Source: Chryseobacterium oranimense
GTDB taxonomy: Bacteria > Bacteroidota > Bacteroidia > Flavobacteriales > Weeksellaceae
Reading direction: 5' to 3'
Length of the DNA: 64,000 bases
Assembly: GCF_025244725.1 (NCBI RefSeq)
Contig: NZ_CP104203.1
Location: 3,410,001-3,474,000, forward strand
Shown here: positions 50,622-59,348 of the stretch, piece after piece
Numbering within the stretch: the first letter of the stretch is position 1
Layout of the letters: each line of letters starts with the position of its first letter
Notes under the pieces: generated by a model
Databases searched by the model: none
What the model saw: the letters and a program-made list of their open reading frames with translations, nothing else
What the model was told of the DNA's origin: nothing
Position numbers and translations under genes: made by a program

Positions 50622-50643
50622 AAAATTATCAAGATATCATTTC

Positions 50644-51465
50644 ATGAGAATAAAAGATCATTTTCTTTCACAGGAAATATTTGAAATTAAAGAAACGGAA
50701 ACAAAAGGAGTTTTTAAGACCTCCCCTATTCCATCCAATATTTCCAGATATTACGAAAGTGAAGATTATATTTCCCATCACCAGGATTCAGGAAGCTTAA
50801 AAGAAAAGCTTTACAAATTCCTGCAGTCTTTTAATCTTCAGTACAAAAAAAATATTCTTGCAGACAGAATCAAGAAAGGTTCAAAAGTCCTGGATTATGG
50901 ATGTGGTGCCGGAGAATTTGTGAAGTATATAGAAAACGATTTTGAAACTTTTGGTTTTGAACCTGATGAAGATGCCAGAAAAGCTGCGCTCAGTAAAATA
51001 TCCAAAGCCACAGTACTTGATAATGTTCAGACCATTCCCGACAACAGTTTGGATGCCATTACATTATGGCATGTATTTGAACATATAGAAAACCAGGATG
51101 AGATGCTGGAAATATTCCACAGGAAATTGAGAGAAAAAGGTCTGCTGATTATTGCCGTTCCCAATCCTACTTCCTATGATGCAAAACATTATAAAGAATA
51201 TTGGGCAGCATATGATGTACCGAGACATATCTATCATTTTTCTAAAAACGGTATGGAAAATCTAATTTCCAAAAAACCGAATTGGAAAATGAGAAAAATT
51301 AAACCTTTGGTTCTTGATTCATTTTATATCTCCATGTTGAGCGAAAAGTATAAAAAATCACCTCTATTTTGGCTAAAAGCCGTCATCTACGGAACGATTT
51401 CTAACGTAAAGGCACTTTTTTCGAACGAATTTTCGAGTTTGATATACATTATCGAAAAAAAGTAG
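50644..51465 (+). CDS. Class I SAM-dependent methyltransferase
   Basis: A 273-residue methyltransferase starting at the ATG at 50644 (MRIKDHFLSQEIF). An earlier ATG at 50611 lies inside the terminator hairpin. The AdoMet motif VLDYGCGAGEFVKYIENDF is near residue 83, followed by LDAITLWHVFEHIEN and the LLIIAVPNPTSYDAKHY segment of small-molecule or quinone-type methyltransferases. The 51466-51906 gap follows. Substrate unknown. Confidence 0.88.
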   Translation: MRIKDHFLSQEIFEIKETETKGVFKTSPIPSNISRYYESEDYISHHQDSGSLKEKLYKFLQSFNLQYKKNILADRIKKGSKVLDYGCGAGEFVKYIENDFETFGFEPDEDARKAALSKISKATVLDNVQTIPDNSLDAITLWHVFEHIENQDEMLEIFHRKLREKGLLIIAVPNPTSYDAKHYKEYWAAYDVPRHIYHFSKNGMENLISKKPNWKMRKIKPLVLDSFYISMLSEKYKKSPLFWLKAVIYGTISNVKALFSNEFSSLIYIIEKK

Positions 51466-51906
51466 AAAATCGATTTTTGAGCTATTTCTGAAGGTCAATT
51501 TTCACTCATTTTGACATAAAAAGTAAAAACTTGGAAAATTTTCCGGGTTTTATTTTTTGACTTTGGTTGAGTACAATTTTAAAATTAAAATCTCCCCTAC
51601 TCTACTATATTAAAAATTTGTCAAGAATTTTAAAGTTCATGGAAAAAACTTCAATTGAAAAATTTGAAGAAATGAAATGATACTAAAACTGAAATTAAAA
51701 AAATTAAAACTTCTCAATGCATCTTAATTTTATACCTAACCAAAAAATACACATATCCACATGTTTTTAACAAAGTTGGAAAATAGGTGTGATTTTTCAG
51801 AAATCATGAATTGTTATAATTTCATATCAATTGTAAAAATCAGATCATATTATAAATAGAAAGACCGTCACTATGGACGGTCTTCTTTATATAAAATAAT
51901 TTAATA
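51466..51906. other. AT-rich intergenic stretch before pgk
   Basis: About 440 bases without an ORF, dominated by A/T runs. It has one DnaA-box-like 9-mer ATATCCACA (51753-51761, one mismatch to TTATCCACA), and near its right end the pgk hairpin. No promoter consensus or RNA fold was found. Confidence 0.5.
51861..51884. terminator. Hairpin after pgk
   Basis: AAGACCGTC (51861-51869) pairs with GACGGTCTT (51876-51884) around a 6-base loop, 22 bases past the pgk stop. T-tracts are short on both sides. Confidence 0.7.
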
Positions 51907-53097
51907 CTATTTATTAATCGCAGCAACTCCCGGAAGCTCCAAACCTTCCAGGCTTTCAAGCATCGCTCCACCGCCGGTAGAAACATAGCTTACTTTATCA
52001 TCATAGCCAAACTGCTTCACAAAAGCAACACTGTCTCCACCACCTACTAAAGAGAAAGCTCCTAATTTTGTAGCTTCAGCAATACTGTCACCAAGGGCAA
52101 CAGTTCCACCTGCAAAGTTTGACATTTCAAAAACTCCTATCGGGCCATTCCAAAGAATTGTTCTTGAATTTAAAAGAACATCATTGAACTGATCTCTTGA
52201 TTTATGACCTGCATCAAGCCCCATCCATCCTTCCGGAATCGCATAAATATCTGCTTCTTTTCTTTCAGCATCATTGTTGAAAGCTTCAGCAATAATAACA
52301 TCCGAAGGAAGATACACTTTTACTTTATTTTCTTTAGCTTTTCCTAAAATTTCAAGAGCTAAAGGAAGCTTATCCTCTTCTACTAAAGAGTTTCCTATCT
52401 TTCCTCCCAGAGCTTTAATAAATGTGAATGCCATACCTCCTCCGATAATCAGATTATCAATAGCCGGAAGTATATTTTCTATAATGGTAATTTTAGTTGA
52501 AACCTTAGAACCTCCAAGTATTGCAGTTACAGGCTTTTCTCCTTTTTTCAGTACCTTTTCTATTGCTTCTAACTCTTTAGCCATCAGTAAACCGAAAAAT
52601 TTAGTTGATTGGAAATACTGAGCAATTACTGCTGTAGAAGCATGGGCTCTGTGAGCTGTACCGAATGCATCATTTACATAAGCATCACCAAGCTTCGCAA
52701 GCTTACCGGCAAATTCTTCATCTCCTTTCTCTTCCTCATTATGAAAACGAAGATTCTCCAATAATAAGATCTCCGCCGGCAGAAGTTCAGAAGCAGCCTT
52801 TTCAGCCTTCTCCCCAATACATTCATCCACAAACTTAACTTCATGCCCAAGAACTGTTGAAACTTCATCTACGATATGCTTAAGAGAAAATTCATCCTTC
52901 ACCTCACCTTTTGGTCTTCCAAGATGCGTCATTAGAATGACAGAACCTCCGTCATTAAGAATTTTCTCAACCGTAGGTTTTACAGCTGCAATTCTTGTAT
53001 TGTCAGTCACCTTCAGCTGATCGTCCTGTGGAACATTGAAATCCACTCTTACCAGAGCCTTCTTATCTTTAAAATTGAAATCATTGATTGTTTTCAT
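51907..53097 (-). CDS. pgk: Phosphoglycerate kinase
   Basis: Converts 1,3-bisphosphoglycerate and ADP to 3-phosphoglycerate and ATP. The N-terminus KKALVRVDFNVPQD is the PGK signature, and GGSKVSTKITIIENIL, LWNGPIGVFEM and the C-terminal STGGGAMLESLEG are conserved. 396 residues, full length. It lies alone on the minus strand between two AT-rich gaps and faces away from rpiB. Confidence 0.96.
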   Translation of the reverse strand: MKTINDFNFKDKKALVRVDFNVPQDDQLKVTDNTRIAAVKPTVEKILNDGGSVILMTHLGRPKGEVKDEFSLKHIVDEVSTVLGHEVKFVDECIGEKAEKAASELLPAEILLLENLRFHNEEEKGDEEFAGKLAKLGDAYVNDAFGTAHRAHASTAVIAQYFQSTKFFGLLMAKELEAIEKVLKKGEKPVTAILGGSKVSTKITIIENILPAIDNLIIGGGMAFTFIKALGGKIGNSLVEEDKLPLALEILGKAKENKVKVYLPSDVIIAEAFNNDAERKEADIYAIPEGWMGLDAGHKSRDQFNDVLLNSRTILWNGPIGVFEMSNFAGGTVALGDSIAEATKLGAFSLVGGGDSVAFVKQFGYDDKVSYVSTGGGAMLESLEGLELPGVAAINK

Positions 53098-53121
53098 AAA
53101 TATCTTTGAATTTTCTTTTCA

Positions 53122-53148
53122 CAAATGTAAGCTTTTAAACATTTTCAA
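53122..53148 (-). promoter_or_regulatory. Candidate promoter of pgk
   Basis: On the minus strand TTG (53148-53146), 16 bases, then TACATTTG (53129-53122), ending 24 bases before the pgk ATG. The spacer is shorter than the usual 19-20, so strength is uncertain. Confidence 0.45.
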
Positions 53149-53606
53149 CGGAACCATTAAAACAAAAGTTTTGGAAAACTTTCCCCAACCCCAATCATCC
53201 ATTAATCAACAATTCTTTTCTCTTTAAAAAAAAGAAATAATGTAGTTGTTGTTGAGTATTGTTAGTTTCGGGGATAAGTTTTACTGAAATATTTGATAAC
53301 AAATAGTTTTTATTCAATTCATATTTAATTCACATTGTAAGATATTGTAAATCTGGTTTTTCACAGACTTATTAACAGATGTGGGTAACTTTCCGGTAAA
53401 ACCATTATTAATTATTTTATTCTGGAAAAAACTCGGATTGTGTGAAGAAAACATTTTTGAAATTGTGATTAAATTTTTCAATTACGTTTCCCATTACGAA
53501 ATAAATTCATCTTTAAAAATAGAAAGTTGAGAAAAGTTTTCCACAGTTACTCACACTGCTTTTCACAATTTACTCCCGAACAATTCACAGACTTTGTTAT
53601 TATTCT
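53130..53606. other. AT-rich intergenic region with DnaA-box-like motifs (candidate origin region)
   Basis: No gene in ~480 bases. Motifs that fit the relaxed DnaA box TTWTNCACA occur at 53357-53365 (TTTTTCACA) and 53537-53545 (TTTTCCACA), with near matches at 53380-53388 (TGTGGGTAA, the reverse of TTACCCACA) and further TTCACA words at 53328-53334, 53571-53577 and 53584-53590. Two parS sites lie 3-5 kb to the left. An origin is a hypothesis; it is not proven by this sequence. Confidence 0.35.
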
Positions 53607-53614
53607 TACCTTTG
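53607..53614 (+). promoter_or_regulatory. -7 box of the rpiB promoter
   Basis: TACCTTTG matches TAnnTTTG and lies 38 bases before the rpiB ATG. No well-spaced -33 TTG. Confidence 0.45.
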
Positions 53615-53652
53615 TCATGAAATAAAATCTAAAAAGACCTAATAAGAGTATT

Positions 53653-54087
53653 ATGAAAAGAAAAATAGCTATTGCTGCAGACCATGCAGGCTATGAATAC
53701 AAGGAGATTGTTAAGAACTATCTCTCAGAAAAGTTTGATGTTCAGGATTTTGGCACGTTTTCCACAGACAGTGTGGATTATCCGGACTTTGTACACCCTG
53801 CTGCAACTTCTGTTGAAAACGGGGAAAATGAATTGGGAATTTTACTCTGCGGAAGTGGAAACGGAGTTCAGATTACAGCAAACAAACATCAGAAGATAAG
53901 ATGTGCACTTTGCTGGATGCCGGAGATTGCAGTATTGGCGAGACAGCATAATGATGCTAATATGATCTCTATACCGGCCAGATTTATTTCTAAAGAACTG
54001 GCTATAGAAATTACAGACAAGTTTCTTTCCACAGATTTTGAAGGGGGAAGACACCAGAACAGGGTTGATAAAATTGCTGTTTGCTAA
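53653..54087 (+). CDS. rpiB: Ribose-5-phosphate isomerase B
   Basis: Interconverts ribose 5-phosphate and ribulose 5-phosphate. The LacAB/RpiB fold start KIAIAADHAGYEYKE, the active-site cysteine in GILLCGSGNGVQITANK and ARQHNDANMISIPAR are all present. 144 residues, full length. Monocistronic, ended by a hairpin. Confidence 0.95.
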   Translation: MKRKIAIAADHAGYEYKEIVKNYLSEKFDVQDFGTFSTDSVDYPDFVHPAATSVENGENELGILLCGSGNGVQITANKHQKIRCALCWMPEIAVLARQHNDANMISIPARFISKELAIEITDKFLSTDFEGGRHQNRVDKIAVC

Positions 54088-54094
54088 AAATATA

Positions 54095-54122
54095 AAGGCC
54101 TGTAAATCAAACTACAGGCCTT
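54095..54122 (+). terminator. Terminator after rpiB
   Basis: AAGGCCTGTA (54095-54104) pairs with TACAGGCCTT (54113-54122) around an 8-base loop, then ATTTATTTTTTATTTTG. Confidence 0.85.
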
Positions 54123-54615
54123 ATTTATTTTTTATTTTGTACATTTGTACCAGCTAATAGAAAATTACCAGTCTATTATTTCCATACGTGACCTGAAAAT
54201 ATTTAAAAGATATTTAATCAAAGGTTTTCTCCACTCTTCTCCATATTTATAGTAATTTTATACAGACTAAAGTTTCCATTACAGATAAAATTGGAAGGAA
54301 AATTGATGCTGTAGGATTAATAAGAAATGTAAAACTGAATGAAGATCAAAATATCTTCCCTCCATTTTTAAATCTTATCTCCTTAGAGGTCCAATAACAT
54401 AATTGATAAATGCAGACAGTAAATGAATAGCTGCAAAAAAAATAAATAAAGACGTAATAATATTTTGCGAGAATGTCCTGAAACTGAATTTAAATAATAA
54501 AAATAATACAGTAAAATTCTCGGGTAAAACATTCTTTTTGGAAAGAAAGGATTTTAAAATTATTGAAATTCCCAATCATATTATTACAGTTAACAACCAT
54601 TAAATAACATTAAAA
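54123..54615. other. AT-rich gap with possible decayed coding sequence
   Basis: About 490 bases. On the plus strand two stretches without ATG read like protein: near 54240-54396 (TKVSITDKIGRKIDAVGLI, then LNEDQNIFPPFLN, ending in a stop) and near 54427-54603 (FSGKTFFLERKDFKIIEIP, ending in a stop just before rnr). They may be remnants of one gene broken by stops. An opposite-strand frame at 54375-54575 (66 residues) overlaps them. No confident gene is annotated. Confidence 0.35.
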
Positions 54616-56769
54616 ATGCCAAGAAAAGGTAAATATATAAGCCATAAAAATGAACAGAAACTCATAGAGATTGGAAGACAGATCCTGCGTTTCATGAATG
54701 CTAATGCGTCGAAGATCTATAATTATAAGCAGATCGCAGACGGAATAGATTATAAAAATCCGCGACAGAGAGAGCAGGTAATCCAGGCTCTTCATAAGCT
54801 TCAGGGGTCTGAAAAGATCAAAGAAGTGGAAAAAGGAAAATACATCGTCAACCTGAAGATCGCAGGAACTTTAACAGGAACTATCGATTTCAACCAGTCC
54901 GGAAACGCTTACGTGAGTGTAGAAGGAGTGGAAGATGATATTTTTATTCACTCCAAAAACGTAAAAGATGCGCTACAGGGTGATAAAGTTTTGATCATCA
55001 CCTATCACTTCAAAGGAAAAAAACTGGAAGGCTCCGTACTGGAAGTTCTGGAGAGAACAAGAACTGAGTTTGTAGGAACATTCCAGCTCGTTGCCCATAA
55101 AGATTTTGGATTTGTGGTTTGTGATAAAAAAACAATCAATACGGATATTTTTATTCCGAAAACAAAATTCGGAGGAGCTGAAAACGGCGATAAGGTTATC
55201 GTTAAAATGACTGAATGGAAACCCGGAGATAAAAATCCGGAAGGAGAAATCATTCAGGTCCTTGGAGCTCCGGGCGAGCATGAAACAGAGATCCACTCTA
55301 TTCTTGCAGAATACGGACTGCCTTACGAATTCCCACAGGAAGTGGAGCTTGATGCAGATAAAATAGACCGAAGAATTACAGATGAGGAAGCAGCAAAACG
55401 TTGGGATATGCGTGATATCTGCACATTCACCATCGACCCTAAGGATGCAAAAGACTTTGATGATGCGCTTTCCATCAGAAAACTGGAAAACGGATTCTGG
55501 GAAATCGGTGTTCACATTGCAGACGTTTCCCATTACGTGGTTCCGGGGACAATCCTGGACGACGAAGCCTACAAAAGGGCAACTTCGGTTTATCTTGTAG
55601 ACCGTGTAGTTCCGATGCTTCCGGAAGTTTTAAGTAATGACGTATGTTCCCTTCGTCCCAATGAAGATAAATATACTTTCTCAGCAGTTTTCCAGCTGAA
55701 TGATAAAGCAGAGATCCAGAAACAGTGGTTTGGAAGAACGGTGATCCATTCAGACAGAAGATTTACGTATGAAGAGGCCCAGGAACGTATAGAAACAGGA
55801 GAAGGAGATCTTGCAGAAGAAATCAATACACTGGACAGGCTGGCGAAAATTATGCGTGATCAGCGTATTAAAAACGGAGCCATTACATTCGACAGAAGCG
55901 AGGTAAGATTCAATCTTGATGAAAACAGTGAGCCTGTAGGGGTTTACTTTAAAATAAGCAAGGATTCCAATCACCTGATCGAAGAATTCATGCTGTTGGC
56001 CAATAAAAAAGTGTCCGAATTTGTATCATTAACCCATAAAGGAGGTGTTACAAACAATACCTTTATTTACAGGGTGCATGATGATCCGGATCCTGCAAAG
56101 CTGGAAGCATTAAGAGATTTTGTATCTACTTTCGGCTATAAAATGAATCTCGACAATACCAAGAAAGTTGCAGAATCATTGAATAACCTTCTTCATGATG
56201 TGAAAGGAAAAGGCGAGGAAAATATGATCGAAACGCTGGCAATGAGAAGTATGAGCAAAGCGGTATACTCTACAGAACCTATCGGTCATTACGGTTTAGG
56301 TTTTGAATACTACAGTCACTTCACCTCTCCTATCAGACGTTATCCTGACCTTCTAGCCCACCGATTGCTTCAGCATTATCTGGATGGAGGAAAATCTCCA
56401 AGCAAAGGGGAACTTGAAGAAAAGGCTAAACACTGCAGTGCAATGGAAAGACTGGCTGCTGATGCAGAGAGAGATTCTATTAAATTTATGCAGGTGAAAT
56501 TTATGGAAAAACATCTTGGAGAAACCTTCAGTGGTGTCATCTCGGGTGTTGCGGAATTCGGTTTCTGGGTTGAAATCCCTGAAAACGGTGCCGAAGGACT
56601 CATCAAATTAAGAGATCTTGTAGATGATTCCTATTCCTATGACGGTAAGACCCATGCAGTATACGGAAACAGAACCGGTAAAAAATATCAGCTGGGCGAT
56701 GAAGTGAGGATTAAAGTAGTAAAAGCAAACCTTATTCAGAAACAGTTGGACTTTAAGATTGTTGATTAA
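54616..56769 (+). CDS. rnr: Ribonuclease R
   Basis: Processive 3'-5' exoribonuclease that degrades structured RNA. N-terminal helix-turn-helix and cold-shock domains (TGTIDFNQSGNAYVSVEG) precede the RNB catalytic domain with TIDPKDAKDFDDALS, the four-aspartate site, near residue 272. FTSPIRRYPDLLAHRLL follows, and the C-terminal S1 domain (FSGVISGVAEFGFWVEI) ends the protein. 717 residues, full length. It starts just after the decayed-looking gap. Confidence 0.95.
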   Translation: MPRKGKYISHKNEQKLIEIGRQILRFMNANASKIYNYKQIADGIDYKNPRQREQVIQALHKLQGSEKIKEVEKGKYIVNLKIAGTLTGTIDFNQSGNAYVSVEGVEDDIFIHSKNVKDALQGDKVLIITYHFKGKKLEGSVLEVLERTRTEFVGTFQLVAHKDFGFVVCDKKTINTDIFIPKTKFGGAENGDKVIVKMTEWKPGDKNPEGEIIQVLGAPGEHETEIHSILAEYGLPYEFPQEVELDADKIDRRITDEEAAKRWDMRDICTFTIDPKDAKDFDDALSIRKLENGFWEIGVHIADVSHYVVPGTILDDEAYKRATSVYLVDRVVPMLPEVLSNDVCSLRPNEDKYTFSAVFQLNDKAEIQKQWFGRTVIHSDRRFTYEEAQERIETGEGDLAEEINTLDRLAKIMRDQRIKNGAITFDRSEVRFNLDENSEPVGVYFKISKDSNHLIEEFMLLANKKVSEFVSLTHKGGVTNNTFIYRVHDDPDPAKLEALRDFVSTFGYKMNLDNTKKVAESLNNLLHDVKGKGEENMIETLAMRSMSKAVYSTEPIGHYGLGFEYYSHFTSPIRRYPDLLAHRLLQHYLDGGKSPSKGELEEKAKHCSAMERLAADAERDSIKFMQVKFMEKHLGETFSGVISGVAEFGFWVEIPENGAEGLIKLRDLVDDSYSYDGKTHAVYGNRTGKKYQLGDEVRIKVVKANLIQKQLDFKIVD

Positions 56770-56792
56770 TTAAATCATAAAGTCTAACTTTG
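56762..56792 (+). promoter_or_regulatory. Promoter of the LysE-S66-yraN unit
   Basis: TTG (56762-56764), a 20-base spacer and TAACTTTG (56785-56792) give a full match to the Bacteroidetes consensus. It starts over the rnr stop codon and lies 42 bases before the LysE ATG. Confidence 0.75.
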
Positions 56793-56834
56793 TATAAATG
56801 GGATGAATTTTTTTTCATTTTAAAATACTATTGA

Positions 56835-57521
56835 ATGTTTGAACTTGTACTTTCTGCCATTGTCTTAGGATTTATGCTGAGCCTGGTTTTTATAGGACCT
56901 ATTTTTTTCCTTTTAATTGAAACCAGCTTCACCAGAGGACCGAGACATGCTTTGGCACTGGATCTTGGTGTCATCACGGCAGATTTGCTATGCATCGTTG
57001 CTGCCTATTATGCAAGTGCGGACATTGTTACTTTGATAGACAAGCATCCCGGATTTTACAGAATCACCTCCATACTTATCTTTGTATACGGGATCGTCAT
57101 GATGGTCACCAAGACCAAAATGCATATGCCCGGTGAAGAAAAAATCATTGGCCAGAACTATTTTAAAACGTTTTTCAATGGTTTTTTCTTTAATCTTTTA
57201 AATGTAGGAGTTATACTTTTCTGGCTGGTTACGGTAATCTCCGTAAGAAATCAGTATCCTGATACCAGCAGCTTTATTTTGTACATAAGCATCGTTATTG
57301 GAACATACTTATGTATTGATCTTGCCAAAATATTCCTCGCCAAACAATTTCACGATAAACTTACCCAGAAACTTGCCAACCAGATCAGAAGAATCGTTGG
57401 CGGGATTCTTATTGTTTTCAGTTTCTTTATTTTCCTGCAGAGCTTTAAGAAATTTAATCAGTTCGACAGACGTTTGGAAGAAGCTGAGAAAAAAGAAATA
57501 AAGTATCAAAAAACAGAATGA
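56835..57521 (+). CDS. LysE/RhtB family exporter
   Basis: A 228-residue inner-membrane protein with six hydrophobic helices. The first pair surrounds FIGPIFFLLIETSFTRGPRHALALDLGV, the family's characteristic G-P-x(n)-R-G stretch. Amino acids or small metabolites are the usual cargo. Its stop overlaps the start of the S66 peptidase by 4 bases, so the two are coupled; export of a peptide fragment made by that enzyme is a speculation. Confidence 0.88.
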   Translation: MFELVLSAIVLGFMLSLVFIGPIFFLLIETSFTRGPRHALALDLGVITADLLCIVAAYYASADIVTLIDKHPGFYRITSILIFVYGIVMMVTKTKMHMPGEEKIIGQNYFKTFFNGFFFNLLNVGVILFWLVTVISVRNQYPDTSSFILYISIVIGTYLCIDLAKIFLAKQFHDKLTQKLANQIRRIVGGILIVFSFFIFLQSFKKFNQFDRRLEEAEKKEIKYQKTE

Positions 57522-58447
57522 AAAAAACAATATTTCCCAAACCTCTTAAAAAAGGAGCCAAAATAGCCGTTATTTCCCCGGCAGGAGCAGTAGATGCCGC
57601 CCAGCTTGAAAAAGGGATAGAAATGATTAAAAGCAGAGGATTTGAACCTGTTCTTGGTGAACATCTTTACACTAAATTTTCAAACGGATATAATTATGCA
57701 GGGACAGAAAGTGAAAGGTTGAGTGATATCAACCGGGCTTTCAATGATAACAGTATTTCTGCAGTCTGGGCTTCCAGAGGAGGTTATGGATGTCAGCACC
57801 TGGTTCAGCATTTAAAGCTTAAAAAATTTACGGAAAACCCAAAATGGTACATCGGTTACTCCGATAATACCGTTATTCAAAGCTATTTATTGAACAAAGG
57901 ATTTGCATCTATTCATGGACAGACTATCAAGACCTCCAGTTTTGGAGTTACTGATGAGAGCTACGATATGATCTTTGATGTCCTCAAAGGGAAAATGCCT
58001 AAATATGCCCTAAAATCCAATGCATTTAATAAGCAGGGGAATATTGAAGGCGAACTCGTCGGAGGCAATTTAGCCCTGATCTATGCCCTTCTGGGAACTA
58101 AATATTCTTTTGATTTCAGAGATAAAATTTTATTCATTGAAGATATTGGTGAAAATTTCTATGCTCTTGACAGAATGATCATGAGCCTGGAGCTCGCCGG
58201 TGTTTTCGGGAAAATAAAAGGACTTATCGTTGGCGGAATGACCAATATGGGCGACGAAAAAGAAAATAAAAGCTATGAAGAAAGCTTTGATGAATTCGCT
58301 TATAAACTGATTTCAGAAAAAGTTTCAAAATATAAGTTCCCGGTTGTTTTCGGTTTTCCGAATGGACATATTAAAGACAACAGACCTCTGATTATTGGAG
58401 GAAATGTGAAATTGCAGGTAAAGGATAAGGTTAAGATTGAGTTTTAA
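57518..58447 (+). CDS. LD-carboxypeptidase (S66 family)
   Basis: A 309-residue serine peptidase of the LdcA/MccF group, cleaving L,D-bonds in peptidoglycan tetrapeptide recycling or related peptides. The nucleophile Ser is in YIGYSDNTVIQSYL, preceded by WASRGGYGCQHLV; Glu lies in VGGNLALIYALLG-LFIEDIGEN, and the catalytic His in FGFPNGHIKDNRPLIIGG. Cytoplasmic, no signal peptide. Coupled to the LysE-type exporter; yraN follows after 3 bases. Confidence 0.92.
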   Translation: MKKTIFPKPLKKGAKIAVISPAGAVDAAQLEKGIEMIKSRGFEPVLGEHLYTKFSNGYNYAGTESERLSDINRAFNDNSISAVWASRGGYGCQHLVQHLKLKKFTENPKWYIGYSDNTVIQSYLLNKGFASIHGQTIKTSSFGVTDESYDMIFDVLKGKMPKYALKSNAFNKQGNIEGELVGGNLALIYALLGTKYSFDFRDKILFIEDIGENFYALDRMIMSLELAGVFGKIKGLIVGGMTNMGDEKENKSYEESFDEFAYKLISEKVSKYKFPVVFGFPNGHIKDNRPLIIGGNVKLQVKDKVKIEF

Positions 58448-58450
58448 ATA

Positions 58451-58822
58451 ATGGCAACTCATAATGACTTTGGGAAGCAGGCAGAAGATTTAACGGCAGA
58501 ATATCTTCAGAAAAAAGGTTATAAAATCCTTGTCAGAAATTTCCGTTTTCAAAAAGCTGAAATTGATATTATTGCTGAAAAAGACAACCTGATCATTATT
58601 GCAGAAGTGAAAGCCCGTTCTACAGATGCTTTTATGCTGCCTCAGGAAGCTGTAACCAAAACAAAGATCAAATCTATAGTGGCTGCGGCCAATCATTATC
58701 TGGAAAAATTTAATAAAGATCAGGAAGTGAGATTTGATATTATTTCTGTTCTGCCTGATGAAAAGAAAAACTTAATTATTGAACATATAACGGATGCTTT
58801 CGAAGCATTTGATGCTAATTGA
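58451..58822 (+). CDS. YraN / UPF0102 family nuclease-like protein
   Basis: A 123-residue YraN-family protein. GKQAEDLTAEYLQKKGYKIL, NFRFQKAEIDIIAEKDN and IIIAEVKARS form the PD-(D/E)xK nuclease-like core (E, D, E-x-K). It is probably a small DNA-binding or Holliday junction-associated nuclease-like factor; no activity is firmly established for the family. It lies directly after the S66 gene. Confidence 0.9.
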   Translation: MATHNDFGKQAEDLTAEYLQKKGYKILVRNFRFQKAEIDIIAEKDNLIIIAEVKARSTDAFMLPQEAVTKTKIKSIVAAANHYLEKFNKDQEVRFDIISVLPDEKKNLIIEHITDAFEAFDAN

Positions 58823-58859
58823 ATATTAATAAATTAAACCGTTAATCAAAATTTATTAT

Positions 58860-59270
58860 ATGCCATTTGTAAGAATTAGTTTGCCCAAAATACTGAGTCT
58901 GGAAGAGAAAAACCAAATTTCTATTTCTATTCATCAGTCTTTAATTAAAGAATTTAATATCCCTGTTGATGATTACTTTCATGTTATTGAAGAATTAGAT
59001 TCACATCAGATTAAATTTCCTCAGAATTATCTTGGAGTTTCACATACAGAGACAATTATTTACATTCAGATTATTGCAGGAAAAGGAAGGGACCTGGAAA
59101 AGAAGAGAAGGTTATATGCTTCTATTGCAGAAGAAATATCAAAATCTACTTCAGTCACAAAAAACAATATTGTTATTGTGTTACTTGAAAACAATATTCA
59201 GGAAGACTGGTCATTCGGAAATGGAGAAATACAGGAATCTAAACATTTGTTACCAACTAATAAGGGATAG
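58860..59270 (+). CDS. Tautomerase family protein
   Basis: A 136-residue protein that starts MPFVRISLPKILSLEEK, so the catalytic Pro1 would be exposed after methionine removal. The second half repeats a beta-alpha-beta unit (ETIIYIQIIAGKGRDLEKKRRLY) as in 4-oxalocrotonate tautomerase-like or MSAD/cis-CaaD proteins. The substrate is not known. It lies between yraN and an SDR gene and shows no operon link beyond same strand. Confidence 0.8.
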   Translation: MPFVRISLPKILSLEEKNQISISIHQSLIKEFNIPVDDYFHVIEELDSHQIKFPQNYLGVSHTETIIYIQIIAGKGRDLEKKRRLYASIAEEISKSTSVTKNNIVIVLLENNIQEDWSFGNGEIQESKHLLPTNKG

Positions 59271-59348
59271 TATTCTGAAAAATGTAGCAGCTTATCAATT
59301 GTTGTACTGCTATATTATTAGATTGGTACATTAAAATTTACATTTTTT

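Noticed and set aside
50611..50643. Upstream start of the methyltransferase at 50611
   Set aside because: The codon lies in the 3' arm of the mnmG terminator hairpin and the N-terminal extension looks non-conserved.
54375..54575. Minus-strand 66-codon open frame with hydrophobic residues
   Set aside because: It lies opposite the coding-like plus-strand stretches, has no neighbours in operon distance and no recognisable start signal; more likely the shadow of an AT-rich remnant.
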